Positions 1-7,495 of a stretch of 11,653 bases of DNA are shown piece after piece. A model generated the notes under the pieces. The model was not told where the DNA came from, did no database searches, and saw only the letters and a program-made list of their open reading frames with translations. The position numbers and the translations under genes are program-made. The DNA is from Planctomycetes bacterium UBA1135 (GTDB taxonomy: Bacteria > Planctomycetota > UBA1135), in NCBI GenBank assembly GCA_002311925.1, contig DCAK01000001.1, positions 590 to 12,242 on the forward strand, in the 5' to 3' direction. The stretch's first letter is position 1, and the number at the start of each line of letters is the position of its first letter.

Positions 1-2
1 CG

Positions 3-1238
3 CAGATGGACCTGTTCGACTACAAACCGGAAACGCGCCGGCGGCTTGGCAAAGAACTTCCCGATTCGGTCCGGGGCGTTCAACGGTTGACGACAATGAC
101 TTCCAAACAAAAATCGTTTCCCGTGGCCCCGTCAATCTTTCGGTTCGCCCGGCACGGAGAATCGGGAGCCTGGGTCAGCGAGTTGTTACCACACATTTCA
201 TCGGTAGTGGATGACGTTTGCTTCATCCGTTCGATGCACACCGAAGCGATCAATCACGAGCCGGGCATCACGTTCTTCCAGACCGGCAGCCAGCAGCCGG
301 GCCACGCCTCCTTCGGCTCGTGGATGAGCTACGGCCTCGGCAGCGCGAACGCAAACCTGCCGACCTTTGTCGTCCTGATCTCACAGGGACTCGGCAATAT
401 GCAGGCCCTGTCCGCGCGCTTCTGGGGCAGCGGTTTCCTGCCTAGCGAGCATCAGGGCTGCCGGCTGCGCAGCTCCGGCGCGCCGGTGCTACACCTCGAC
501 AACTCGCCGGGGGTGACCCGCCTCGACCGCCGGCGCATGCTCGACCTCGTCGGCGAGCTGAACGAGCGGGAGATGGCGCGCTCCATGGACCCCGAGGTGC
601 GCACCCGTATCGCCCAGGCAGAGATGGCTTACCGCATGCAGATGTCGGTCCCGGAACTCACCGACTTCAGCGACGAGGATGCAGCCACCCTGGAAATGTA
701 CGGACCCGAGGTGAACAAGCCGGGTTCGTTCGCCGCCAACTGCCTGCTTGCCCGTCGCCTGTCCGAACGCGGGGTGAGGTTCGTCCAACTCTACATGAGG
801 GGATGGGACCAGCACGGAAACCTCCCGGGAGACCTCGCCAAGCAGACCAAGGTCGTCGACCAACCCCAGGCGGCCCTTATCAAGGACCTCAAGCGTCGCG
901 GGCTCCTGGACGAGACCCTGGTGCTCTGGTCCGGAGAATTCGGCCGCACCGTCTACAGCCAGGGGACCCTCACCGAGAAGAACTACGGCAGGGACCACCA
1001 TCCCCGTTGCTTCAGCACCTGGATGGCCGGCGGCGGGGTTGCTCCGGGAACCGTTTACGGAGCAACCGATGATTTCTCGTACAACATCACGGAGAATCCG
1101 GTGAGCGTCCACGACCTCCATGCCACCCTCCTTCACTGCCTGGGTTTCAACCACGAGCGCCTGAGCAATCGCCATCAAGGCCGTGACATGAGGCTCACCG
1201 ACGTCTTCGGCAAGGTGGTGAAGCCCCTTCTCGCCTAG
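3..1238 (+). CDS. DUF1501 family protein (alkaline-phosphatase-like fold), 5' end outside the window
   Basis: The reading frame is open from the first complete codon, and the first in-frame ATG (base 6) falls inside a conserved stretch (QMDLFDYKP) that family members carry after an N-terminal leader. The true start, and any Tat or other signal, therefore lie upstream. About 410 residues are present, most of the usual length. Numbered from that ATG, family motifs are GWDQHG (266-271), GEFGRT (310-315), GRDHHP (328-333) and a closing [13 protein letters not shown] (368-380). The Asp and His residues of these motifs are the likely metal ligands, because DUF1501 belongs to the alkaline phosphatase/sulfatase clan. 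Substrate and reaction are unknown. In planctomycetes these genes usually sit beside genes for cytochrome c domain proteins (DUF1549/DUF1553), and here a cytochrome gene follows after 10 bases, so co-transcription is likely. Family assignment is secure; the biochemical role is not. Confidence 0.93.
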   Translation, partial: QMDLFDYKPETRRRLGKELPDSVRGVQRLTTMTSKQKSFPVAPSIFRFARHGESGAWVSELLPHISSVVDDVCFIRSMHTEAINHEPGITFFQTGSQQPGHASFGSWMSYGLGSANANLPTFVVLISQGLGNMQALSARFWGSGFLPSEHQGCRLRSSGAPVLHLDNSPGVTRLDRRRMLDLVGELNEREMARSMDPEVRTRIAQAEMAYRMQMSVPELTDFSDEDAATLEMYGPEVNKPGSFAANCLLARRLSERGVRFVQLYMRGWDQHGNLPGDLAKQTKVVDQPQAALIKDLKRRGLLDETLVLWSGEFGRTVYSQGTLTEKNYGRDHHPRCFSTWMAGGGVAPGTVYGATDDFSYNITENPVSVHDLHATLLHCLGFNHERLSNRHQGRDMRLTDVFGKVVKPLLA

Positions 1239-1248
1239 GCTGTTCGGG

Positions 1249-2802
1249 ATGCTCGACCTCCTCTCAATATTCGGGCGATTGCATCCCGTCGTTTTGCACA
1301 TCCCCCTGGGTTTGATTGCCGGGTTGGCGGTTTTGGAAGGAGTGGCCGTTCTGCGCAAGCAACCCCCGGCGCCCCGATTGCTGGTGGCGCTGGCGGCTTT
1401 TGGGGCGGTACTTGCTGCGTCCACCGGCTGGATTCTCCACCAAGAACCAGGATTTGGCGGTGACCTGATTGACCTTCACAAGCCGATGGGAATCGCAACT
1501 GCCATCGGGGCCTCCGCGTGTCTGGTCTTCAGAATGAGAAACGATTCCCGTCACTACCGAATCGCCCTCATGGCGGCGGCCCTGGTGATGGTTCCCGCCG
1601 GCCACTTCGGTGCAACCATGGTTCACGGTGAGGGATACCTTCTCGGTCCGCTTGAATCGGAGGTGGTGTCGACGACTCCGGTTGAGGAAGTCGGCTTGGA
1701 CAATCTTTTGATGGCTTCCTATGCGGAGCACGTGGTTCCAATTCTGGAAGCAAGGTGCATTTCATGCCATGGCACCCGCAAGAAGAAGAGCGGCTTGCGC
1801 TTGGATTCTCCGGAAGCCATCCTCGCCGGGGGAGAAGGGGGCCCGGCCCTCGAATCAGGCGCCCCTGATGACAGCGAACTTCTTTTCCGCCTGCTTCTTC
1901 CCCTGGAAGACGACGACCACATGCCCCCTGAGGGTCGGCGCCAGCCCACCGCCGCTGAACTTGTCCTGGTTGAAGCCTGGATTGCTTCCGGATTTTCATT
2001 CACCGAGCCCTTCGCCCTGGTGGAGGGGGCGGAGATTCCCCAAGCTCCCGACCCGTCCGAAAAGGACGCCCTCGAATCCGCTCCCCTCCGAGCCCTTGCC
2101 GCCCTGCGAAGCCGTCTAGTTCATGTCCAACCGATTGCGTCGGACACGCATGAAATCCTTGTTGATTTTTCAGCCCCTGCTTCCGAAATTCAGGATGCTG
2201 ATGTCCGAAAATTGCTTCGACCCTTGGAGGACCACATCGCCGAATTGTCCCTTGCCCGGACAAGAGTCACCGACTCGGTCATGGAATTTCTGGCCGACAT
2301 GCCGAGACTGCGGCGCCTGGACCTTCGGCAGACTTCAATCGGCGATGTCGGCCTCGATTGGCTCGAAGGGCACAAGAACTTGGAGGAGCTGGTTCTCGTC
2401 CGCACCGGGGTCACCGACGCTTCGACCTCGACCCTCCTGAACCTTCCGGCCTTGAGACGACTTTGGATTTGGGAATCGCAGGTAACCCCCACGGGCCGTG
2501 CCCTTCTCAGGTCGGACCGGCCCGAACTGCTCGTTGATGCCGGCGACACAGCGGATTCGACTGCACTCGAAACCGAAGCCGACTTGGTCCTGACGGGCGA
2601 CGCTCCTCCGGTGGACGGTCCGCCTCCGGAAGTCGACTTGACCGCCCTCAAACTTGTCAACGACACCTGCCCCGTTTCAGGGAGCCCGGTGGACCCGGCA
2701 TTCACCATTCTCTACGAAGGCCGGGCCATCGGATTCTGTTGTCCAAATTGTCCGAAGACGTTTTGGCTGGACCCGGTGCCCTTCCTCGAGAAGCTTCCCT
2801 GA
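1249..2802 (+). CDS. Membrane-anchored planctomycete-type cytochrome c with leucine-rich repeats and a C-terminal YHS-like domain
   Basis: This 517-residue protein has four parts. Residues 1-125 hold four hydrophobic segments (about 12-35, 44-63, 80-95, 105-125), resembling DUF2231-type membrane domains. Positive charges (RKQPPAPR after segment 1, RMRNDSRHYR before segment 4) suggest that the part after segment 4 lies outside the cytoplasm, where heme is attached. A planctomycete cytochrome c domain follows, with the heme site CISCH at 170-174 and the usual MPP motif at 225-227 supplying a likely Met ligand. Residues about 325-430 form short leucine-rich repeats. The end (474-505) has a TCPVSG motif plus FCCPNC, as in YHS/TRASH-like metal-binding domains. 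The start ATG lies 10 bases after the DUF1501 stop, with only a weak ribosome-binding site. Electron transfer or redox/metal sensing is inferred. The domain combination is unusual. Confidence 0.85.
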   Translation: MLDLLSIFGRLHPVVLHIPLGLIAGLAVLEGVAVLRKQPPAPRLLVALAAFGAVLAASTGWILHQEPGFGGDLIDLHKPMGIATAIGASACLVFRMRNDSRHYRIALMAAALVMVPAGHFGATMVHGEGYLLGPLESEVVSTTPVEEVGLDNLLMASYAEHVVPILEARCISCHGTRKKKSGLRLDSPEAILAGGEGGPALESGAPDDSELLFRLLLPLEDDDHMPPEGRRQPTAAELVLVEAWIASGFSFTEPFALVEGAEIPQAPDPSEKDALESAPLRALAALRSRLVHVQPIASDTHEILVDFSAPASEIQDADVRKLLRPLEDHIAELSLARTRVTDSVMEFLADMPRLRRLDLRQTSIGDVGLDWLEGHKNLEELVLVRTGVTDASTSTLLNLPALRRLWIWESQVTPTGRALLRSDRPELLVDAGDTADSTALETEADLVLTGDAPPVDGPPPEVDLTALKLVNDTCPVSGSPVDPAFTILYEGRAIGFCCPNCPKTFWLDPVPFLEKLP

Positions 2803-2821
2803 GAGTAAACCGGGTTCAGGT

Positions 2822-3082
2822 CTATGTCTCCAGGCGGTAAGCATTGCAACCGAAGGTGTTGGTCTGGATTGTTTCGGAGCCTGCTTCCAGAAAGGATTGA
2901 TAAATTCCCAAGACCCATTCCGGGTGTTCCAGGTTGGCCAACTCCAGGCACTCGTCCATGGGGATGCCACGCTCGTGCAAAAGGGTACCCATGGCTCCAT
3001 CAAGGAGCATTGGTCCCTGCCGAATTCGCTCTCCGAAACTGACGGACGGGGCGGATTTCCGGATTTTCATCAATTCTTCCAT
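2822..3082 (-). pseudogene. Remnant of homocysteine S-methyltransferase (N-terminal fragment only)
   Basis: An 86-codon frame matches the start of the homocysteine S-methyltransferase domain (MetH N-terminus, YitJ, BHMT): LLDGAMGTLLHERG near residue 26, then a helix of the type YQSFLEAGSETIQTNTFG, ending NAYRLET before a TAG stop. Intact domains have about 300 residues and bind zinc through cysteines in their C-terminal half, all missing here. The end of the cytochrome gene lies only 19 bases beyond the stop, so there is no room for the rest of the domain, and I see no continuation in other frames. The frame could start at the first ATG (base 3082) or the fifth codon. A fragment left by deletion or rearrangement is the simplest reading. 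An expressed small protein is possible but could not catalyse the family's methyl transfer. Confidence 0.75.
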
Positions 3083-3153
3083 CGAAGCTTACTTGCTTTC
3101 CATGGAGTTTCCCGGCGCCTTGAAGCCCGCAGAAAATCGATTCAGAGTAGAGT

Positions 3154-3168
3154 GGGAGAAGCCCTCCC
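3154..3168 (+). promoter_or_regulatory. Small hairpin in the leader of the FG-GAP gene
   Basis: GGGAG (3154-3158) and CTCCC (3164-3168) form a perfect 5-bp inverted repeat with a 5-base loop, ending 8 bases before the ribosome-binding site of the FG-GAP gene. It could be a leader hairpin affecting translation or stability. At this GC content such short repeats also arise by chance. Confidence 0.2.
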
Positions 3169-3175
3169 GTGCTTT

Positions 3176-3182
3176 TAGAGGT
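3176..3182 (+). promoter_or_regulatory. Ribosome-binding site that fixes the FG-GAP protein start
   Basis: TAGAGGT contains an AGAGG Shine-Dalgarno core, with its last G five bases before the ATG at 3187. This favours that ATG over the in-frame GTG at 3169, which has no such site upstream. The signal peptide begins directly at the chosen ATG, which agrees. Confidence 0.65.
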
Positions 3183-3186
3183 AAAC

Positions 3187-4899
3187 ATGCGATTTCCCCT
3201 TCCCCTCCTCATCGGTCTTTTTCTGGCTGGGGTTTCCCCCTCTCTCTCCTCCCAGACCGTAGGAGGCCAGTACGACACCATTCACAGATTCGACGGAAGC
3301 TCCTCAAGCGATCTCCTGGGCAATTCGGTGGGCGGCGCCGGAGACGTTGACGGGGACGGCCACCCGGACTTGGTGGTAGGTGTCTACGCTGCAAACTGGG
3401 GGGGGAGGTGGAACTCAGGGGCTGCTCGCGTCTATTCGGGATTCGACGGCGTTCTGCTCCACGAGTGGGGAGGTTCCCGCGGGGAGCAATACTTTGGAAA
3501 GTCGGTCTCCGGTGTCGGCGACGTGAACGGGGACGGTTTTTCCGACCTTCTCATCGGGGCGCCCGGCGCCGGTTCCTCCTGGTTCCCCCTGATCGGGTCC
3601 GCCTTTCTTTTCTCGGGTTTGGACGGAAGCCTGATTTACCAGTGGGATGGTCCCGACCCCGGCGACCAGATGGGCTGGTCCGTCTCGGGAGCGGGAGATG
3701 TGAACGGGGACGGTGTTCCCGACGTGATTGTCGGCGAGTTCGAGAACGACCCCAATGGCCTGGACAACGCCGGATCTGCGCATGTCTTTTCCGGGGCTGA
3801 CGGGACCCTTCTCCACCGATTCGATGGTGCGGCCGCCCTCGACTATTTCGGCTATTCCGTCGCGGGGGCAGGTGATGCGAATGGCGACGGTTTCGCCGAC
3901 CTTCTTGTCGGCGCCTACGAAGCGGACCCGGGAGGACTGACCGGGGCGGGATCGGCCTTCCTATATTCCGGATTGGATGGGTCCCTCCTCCGCCGATTCG
4001 ACGGCATGGCAGTAGGCGACCACCTCGGAAAGGCGGTCTCGGGTGCCGCTGACGTCGATGGCGACGGCCTGGACGACCAGATTCTCGGCTCCCTCGATTC
4101 CGACCCCGGGGGCATGTCGAGCGCGGGGTCCGCCTTCGTGCATTCCGGGGCGGACGGCGCCATCCTCCATCGCTTTGACGGCGAGTCTCCCGCGGACTGG
4201 TTTGGACAGTCGGTGGGGGCCGCGGGAGACCTGGACGGGGACGGAATCCACGACCTCGTGGTGGGCGCCCATTCCGCCAACCCGGGCGGAATCACCCGGG
4301 CGGGATCGGCCTATCTCTTCTCCGGAGCGACCGGAACCCTCGTCGCACGTCTTGATGGCTTCTCCCCGGAGGAAAGGATGGGTGTATCGGTCTCCGGAGC
4401 CGGCGACGTGGACCTCGACGGGTTCGCCGACACGATTCTTGGCGTCTACCGATCCTCCCCAGGTGGAATCACCTATGCCGGCTCGGCCCTCGTGGTCGGT
4501 TTCAATCCCATTCTCCATTCCCACCCGGATTCCATTTCGGCAGCGGCGGGCGGCACGGTCCAGGTCACCATGGACTTCCCGGACTCCGAAGCTGGACTCC
4601 CCTACGTCGTTCTTCTTTCTTCGACAGGGACTGGACCAACCAGCCTTGGAGGCTTCCTGATTCCGCTCACTCCCGACCCCTTGTTTTGGCGTTCCTTCTG
4701 GGGGAACCACCCCCTGGATTTTTCCGGGGGCTTGGGTGTTCTTGGGCCATTCGGGAAGGCCGATGCTTCCTATTCAGCGCCCCCTGGACGGCTTTTTCAC
4801 GCCTTGGGCCAGACCTTCTGGGGGGCGGCGGTCAGCTATGGGCCGGGTCTTCACGGGCGTATCAGTTCCGTGGCCGTCTCCTTTACCGTCGTCCCCTAG
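3187..4899 (+). CDS. Secreted FG-GAP repeat protein, seven-bladed beta-propeller
   Basis: The 570-residue protein starts with a signal peptide (MRFPLPLLIGLFLAGVSPSLSS, likely cleaved before Gln23). Seven FG-GAP repeats follow, each with a calcium-loop motif of the type GDVDGDG. The first Asp of these loops falls at residues 53, 112, 171, 230, 289, 348 and 407, an exact 59-residue spacing. Blades share a pattern of LHRFDG, then D-x-FG-x-SV, then the calcium loop, then GSAxxxSGxDG. The seventh loop is D-V-D-L-D-G, with Leu for the usual Gly. This layout resembles integrin-alpha propellers and suggests calcium-stabilised folding outside the cell. Residues about 438-570 form a C-terminal beta-rich domain of a kind I associate with planctomycete exported proteins; I cannot name it. 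The partner or ligand is unknown. A good Shine-Dalgarno site supports this start over the GTG 18 bases upstream. Confidence 0.92.
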   Translation: MRFPLPLLIGLFLAGVSPSLSSQTVGGQYDTIHRFDGSSSSDLLGNSVGGAGDVDGDGHPDLVVGVYAANWGGRWNSGAARVYSGFDGVLLHEWGGSRGEQYFGKSVSGVGDVNGDGFSDLLIGAPGAGSSWFPLIGSAFLFSGLDGSLIYQWDGPDPGDQMGWSVSGAGDVNGDGVPDVIVGEFENDPNGLDNAGSAHVFSGADGTLLHRFDGAAALDYFGYSVAGAGDANGDGFADLLVGAYEADPGGLTGAGSAFLYSGLDGSLLRRFDGMAVGDHLGKAVSGAADVDGDGLDDQILGSLDSDPGGMSSAGSAFVHSGADGAILHRFDGESPADWFGQSVGAAGDLDGDGIHDLVVGAHSANPGGITRAGSAYLFSGATGTLVARLDGFSPEERMGVSVSGAGDVDLDGFADTILGVYRSSPGGITYAGSALVVGFNPILHSHPDSISAAAGGTVQVTMDFPDSEAGLPYVVLLSSTGTGPTSLGGFLIPLTPDPLFWRSFWGNHPLDFSGGLGVLGPFGKADASYSAPPGRLFHALGQTFWGAAVSYGPGLHGRISSVAVSFTVVP

Positions 4900-4904
4900 G
4901 CAGA

Positions 4905-4926
4905 TTCCAAGCTCCCGGGCCTGGAA
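4905..4926. terminator. Weak imperfect hairpin between convergent genes
   Basis: TTCCA and TGGAA pair around a short GCT/GGC inner stem with one mismatch, in the 48 bases between the FG-GAP stop and the cyanophycinase stop. It has no T-run on either side, so it is not a standard intrinsic terminator. It is the only structure seen in this gap and could weakly serve both strands. Confidence 0.2.
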
Positions 4927-4947
4927 GGGAAAGGGACCCCATCGGGA

Positions 4948-5727
4948 TTACCAGGAAAAGGATTCCCCGGCCTGCAGTATGGAAAGCTGAATTCTTTCGG
5001 CCGATTGCCGTGGACCGCTTCCCATTATTTTCGCCTTGCGCGCGTCGTAGATGTGAACCGGCCCCGCCCCTAGAACCTCGCCTTGCCTTCCACGAACTCG
5101 GAAAATGGTGCCTTCCGAGATTCCGACTCCCACGTGTCGGGGATTATCCATTACGGCAGTCAACAAGCGATGATTCCGGTTCCTTTGGGTGAAGTGCTGG
5201 TCGATGATGAGGCCGGGACACAACCCCAATCCCTCATGAGCTTCCATCGCTCCTCGAATGAAGGGGCCCGGAGAGGGTTCCCCTGAGATGACGATTTTTC
5301 CCATTGCCGCAGCTCCCGCGCTGGTTCCTCCCACAATGGCCCCCTGCTGGTGCCTGCTTTTGATGGCATGAACCAGATGGGCGTCGTCCAATTCCTTGAT
5401 GAGCTTGAGTTGGCTTCCTCCGCTGAACCAGAGGATGTCTGCTTCAAGGATTTGACTCGCCACGGCATCGGGGTTGCTGAGGTCCGCTACTGAGACTCCT
5501 TGAGCTCCCGCCGCGGTCCAAGCATGCGTGACTTCCGAGCCCGCTTCCTCCCGGGAAGACGCTTGGGGGAAGACGAGGACAATGGGGGAATTGGTTCCGC
5601 AAGCAGCCAAGGATTGCCTAAACAAGGAATCGGGAAGTTTTCCTCCTCCGGCGAGAACCAAGGCGCCCGGGGTTCCAGCGCAGGAGAGCAGGAATAGAAG
5701 GCAGAGAAAACGAGGAACCTCACGCAT
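4948..5727 (-). CDS. Cyanophycinase (peptidase family S51), predicted exported lipoprotein
   Basis: The 259-residue product matches cyanophycinase, a serine-type exopeptidase that cuts cyanophycin (multi-L-arginyl-poly-L-aspartate) into beta-Asp-Arg dipeptides. Visible hallmarks are the nucleophile motif GGTSAGAA (133-140, Ser136), the substrate-binding stretch DQHFTQRNRNHRL (176-188, with His178, Arg182, Arg187) and GISEGT (202-207, Glu205). Ser136, His178 and Glu205 fit the family's Ser-His-Glu triad. Length is normal for the catalytic domain. The N-terminus is hydrophobic and ends in a lipobox-like LLSC (Cys16), which suggests export and lipid anchoring; cytoplasmic cyanophycinases lack this. 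A GGTGA site six bases before the ATG supports the start. No cyanophycin synthetase or isoaspartyl dipeptidase gene is nearby. Other S51 activities (aspartyl dipeptidase PepE) are less likely because the DQHF...R...R pattern is present. Confidence 0.9.
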   Translation of the reverse strand: MREVPRFLCLLFLLSCAGTPGALVLAGGGKLPDSLFRQSLAACGTNSPIVLVFPQASSREEAGSEVTHAWTAAGAQGVSVADLSNPDAVASQILEADILWFSGGSQLKLIKELDDAHLVHAIKSRHQQGAIVGGTSAGAAAMGKIVISGEPSPGPFIRGAMEAHEGLGLCPGLIIDQHFTQRNRNHRLLTAVMDNPRHVGVGISEGTIFRVRGRQGEVLGAGPVHIYDARKAKIMGSGPRQSAERIQLSILQAGESFSW

Positions 5728-5772
5728 TGGGGTTCACCCTAGCACCCGAGTCGGGACATAATTGCGGTCTTG

Positions 5773-7494
5773 ATGGCTCCGACCTTCGGAAATGCGGGAC
5801 GCAGGCATGACTTGGATGCCCTTCGGGCCTTTGCCATGTTGCTGGGTATTGCCTTGCATGCGTCGCTGTCTTTCGTGGAATTCCCCTGGCTGATTCAGGA
5901 CAGCAGACAGCACGAAGGGTTCGGCCTTTTCTTTTTCGCGGTGCACGGCTTCCGGATGCCTCTCTTCTTCCTGCTGAGCGGTTTCTTTACCGCCATGCTT
6001 TGGAAGAAGCGGGGCCTCGCTGGTCTCTTGGTCCATCGGGTCAAGCGCGTCTTCCTCCCCTTGTTGCTGGGCCTGGCCACCATCATTCCCGCCCTCAATT
6101 GGGTTTCCGGTTTCGTGGCGACGTCGGCTGTCGAGGAAACGGTCCAGAAGATGACCGCCAAGGTGGCGGAGATTCCCGAAAGGAAAGAATTGAACTATTC
6201 CGCCCTCGCCGAGGGCGCGGATGCCGGGACCCTTAATCTTCTCCTTGAAGTGGCCGCCAAGGAGGGGAATGTCGAGGCTCTCGGTGAATTGCTTGAAAAG
6301 GGCGCGAACCTCCATTTCCAGGGTGAAGCAGTGGCGTCTCCTCTTCACTGGGCTGCGGGGCTTGGAAGGGTCGAGGCGGTGGAATTCCTAATTGAGAAGG
6401 GAGCAGATTTGGATGTCATGGACGGCAACAAGGCGACCCCCCTGCATTGGGCCGCCTTTTTTGGACAACCCGAAACTGTGGAGTTCCTGGTCGAGATGGG
6501 CGCGAATTTGGACGTAAAAACCAAGGACGGTTCCACGGCTCTCGATTCCGTCGCCGGTGATTGGAACAAGGAGATTGCAGGGCTTACGGTCTTCATCGCA
6601 TCACTTCTGGATATCCACCTCGACCTCCAGGAAGTCGAAGCCTCACGGCCCGTCATCCGCGACCTCCTTCGGGAGGCGGGAGCGGGGGAGACCCCGAAAA
6701 AGGAGAATGGCCTTGGCGCGCTTCTCCTTTTCCTGATGATTTACCCGGTTTTTCATCACCTCTGGTTCCTCTGGTTTCTTTGTTGGCTGGTTGCTTTTTT
6801 TGCAGTTTTTGCTTGGGTGAGGAGTTGGTTTCCAAGCAGAGATACTCCACGGTGGATTCTTTTGCTTCTGGCAGCGGGCCTTGTTGTTCTTACCTTTGGC
6901 CCGCAGTCAGCAATGAGAGGGGGAGGTGGCGAACCAGGCTTTGGCCCAGACACATCGATAGGGCTTCTCCCTTTCCCGCATTTGCTCGCTTATTACGCGA
7001 TATTTTTCTTTTTCGGAGCGCTTTATTTCAATATCAAAGATGTCCATGGACGACTGGGTAAATTTTGGTGGGTTAGTCTTCCTTTGGCTCTTTTTGTCTT
7101 ATTCCCAGCTGCGCTTTATGTAATTTTTGACCCCGAAGCTGCTCTCTCTATGAATGAGAATGACAGGCGCGGCATGGTTCTCTTGCTAGAAGTTGCCTTT
7201 ACATGGCTGATGATTTGTGGATGCATTGGCTTGTTCCAAAGCGTGTTATCAGCGGGAAACCGTTTCGTTCGCTATCTTTCCGATGCTTCCTATTGGCTTT
7301 ATCTAACGCATCTGCCTCTCGTCATTTTGTTGCAGTGGTGGGTAAAAGACTGGGACCTTCCGGCCCTGGTGAAGTTCGGAATCGTCCTGACGGGAACCAC
7401 GGGGAGCCTCCTCGCGGTCTACCATTTCGCGGTCCGCTACTCCTGGCTGGGCACCCTGTTGAACGGCCCACGGTCCCGAGAGTTGAAGGCCTGA
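5773..7494 (+). CDS. Acyltransferase-3 family membrane protein with an inserted ankyrin-repeat domain
   Basis: This 573-residue protein has the acyltransferase-3 (OpgC/OafA-like) signatures: an N-terminal RHDLDALRAFAMLLGIALH with conserved Arg, Asp and His29, GFRMPLFFLLSGFF (59-72), a basic loop KKRGLAGLLVHRVKR, HLWFLWFLCWL (329-339), and many hydrophobic helices to the end (SYWLYLTHLP near 508-517). Such enzymes O-acylate extracytoplasmic glycans. Between helix 3 (about 93-115) and helix 4 (from about 315) lies a roughly 200-residue soluble insert. It contains ankyrin repeats at about 154-260, including two close copies of PLHWAA. By the positive-inside rule the insert is on the outer face of the membrane. 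The ATG is preferred to the TTG just before it; no strong ribosome-binding site precedes either. The stretch from about 6740 to 7340 looks more AT-rich than the gene's ends. The acyl group and acceptor are unknown. Confidence 0.9.
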   Translation: MAPTFGNAGRRHDLDALRAFAMLLGIALHASLSFVEFPWLIQDSRQHEGFGLFFFAVHGFRMPLFFLLSGFFTAMLWKKRGLAGLLVHRVKRVFLPLLLGLATIIPALNWVSGFVATSAVEETVQKMTAKVAEIPERKELNYSALAEGADAGTLNLLLEVAAKEGNVEALGELLEKGANLHFQGEAVASPLHWAAGLGRVEAVEFLIEKGADLDVMDGNKATPLHWAAFFGQPETVEFLVEMGANLDVKTKDGSTALDSVAGDWNKEIAGLTVFIASLLDIHLDLQEVEASRPVIRDLLREAGAGETPKKENGLGALLLFLMIYPVFHHLWFLWFLCWLVAFFAVFAWVRSWFPSRDTPRWILLLLAAGLVVLTFGPQSAMRGGGGEPGFGPDTSIGLLPFPHLLAYYAIFFFFGALYFNIKDVHGRLGKFWWVSLPLALFVLFPAALYVIFDPEAALSMNENDRRGMVLLLEVAFTWLMICGCIGLFQSVLSAGNRFVRYLSDASYWLYLTHLPLVILLQWWVKDWDLPALVKFGIVLTGTTGSLLAVYHFAVRYSWLGTLLNGPRSRELKA

Positions 7495-7495
7495 G

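Noticed and set aside
489..1424. A 311-codon minus-strand open frame opposite the DUF1501 and cytochrome genes
   Set aside because: It is antisense to two clear family matches and its translation shows no domain, so it is a shadow.
3961..4710. A 249-codon minus-strand frame opposite the FG-GAP gene
   Set aside because: Its apparent repeats merely mirror the repeats of the real gene on the other strand.
3187..4899. Tandem DNA repeats as a possible CRISPR or mobile repeat
   Set aside because: The 177-base periodicity is protein-level FG-GAP repetition in one open frame. There are no identical short repeats separated by spacers.
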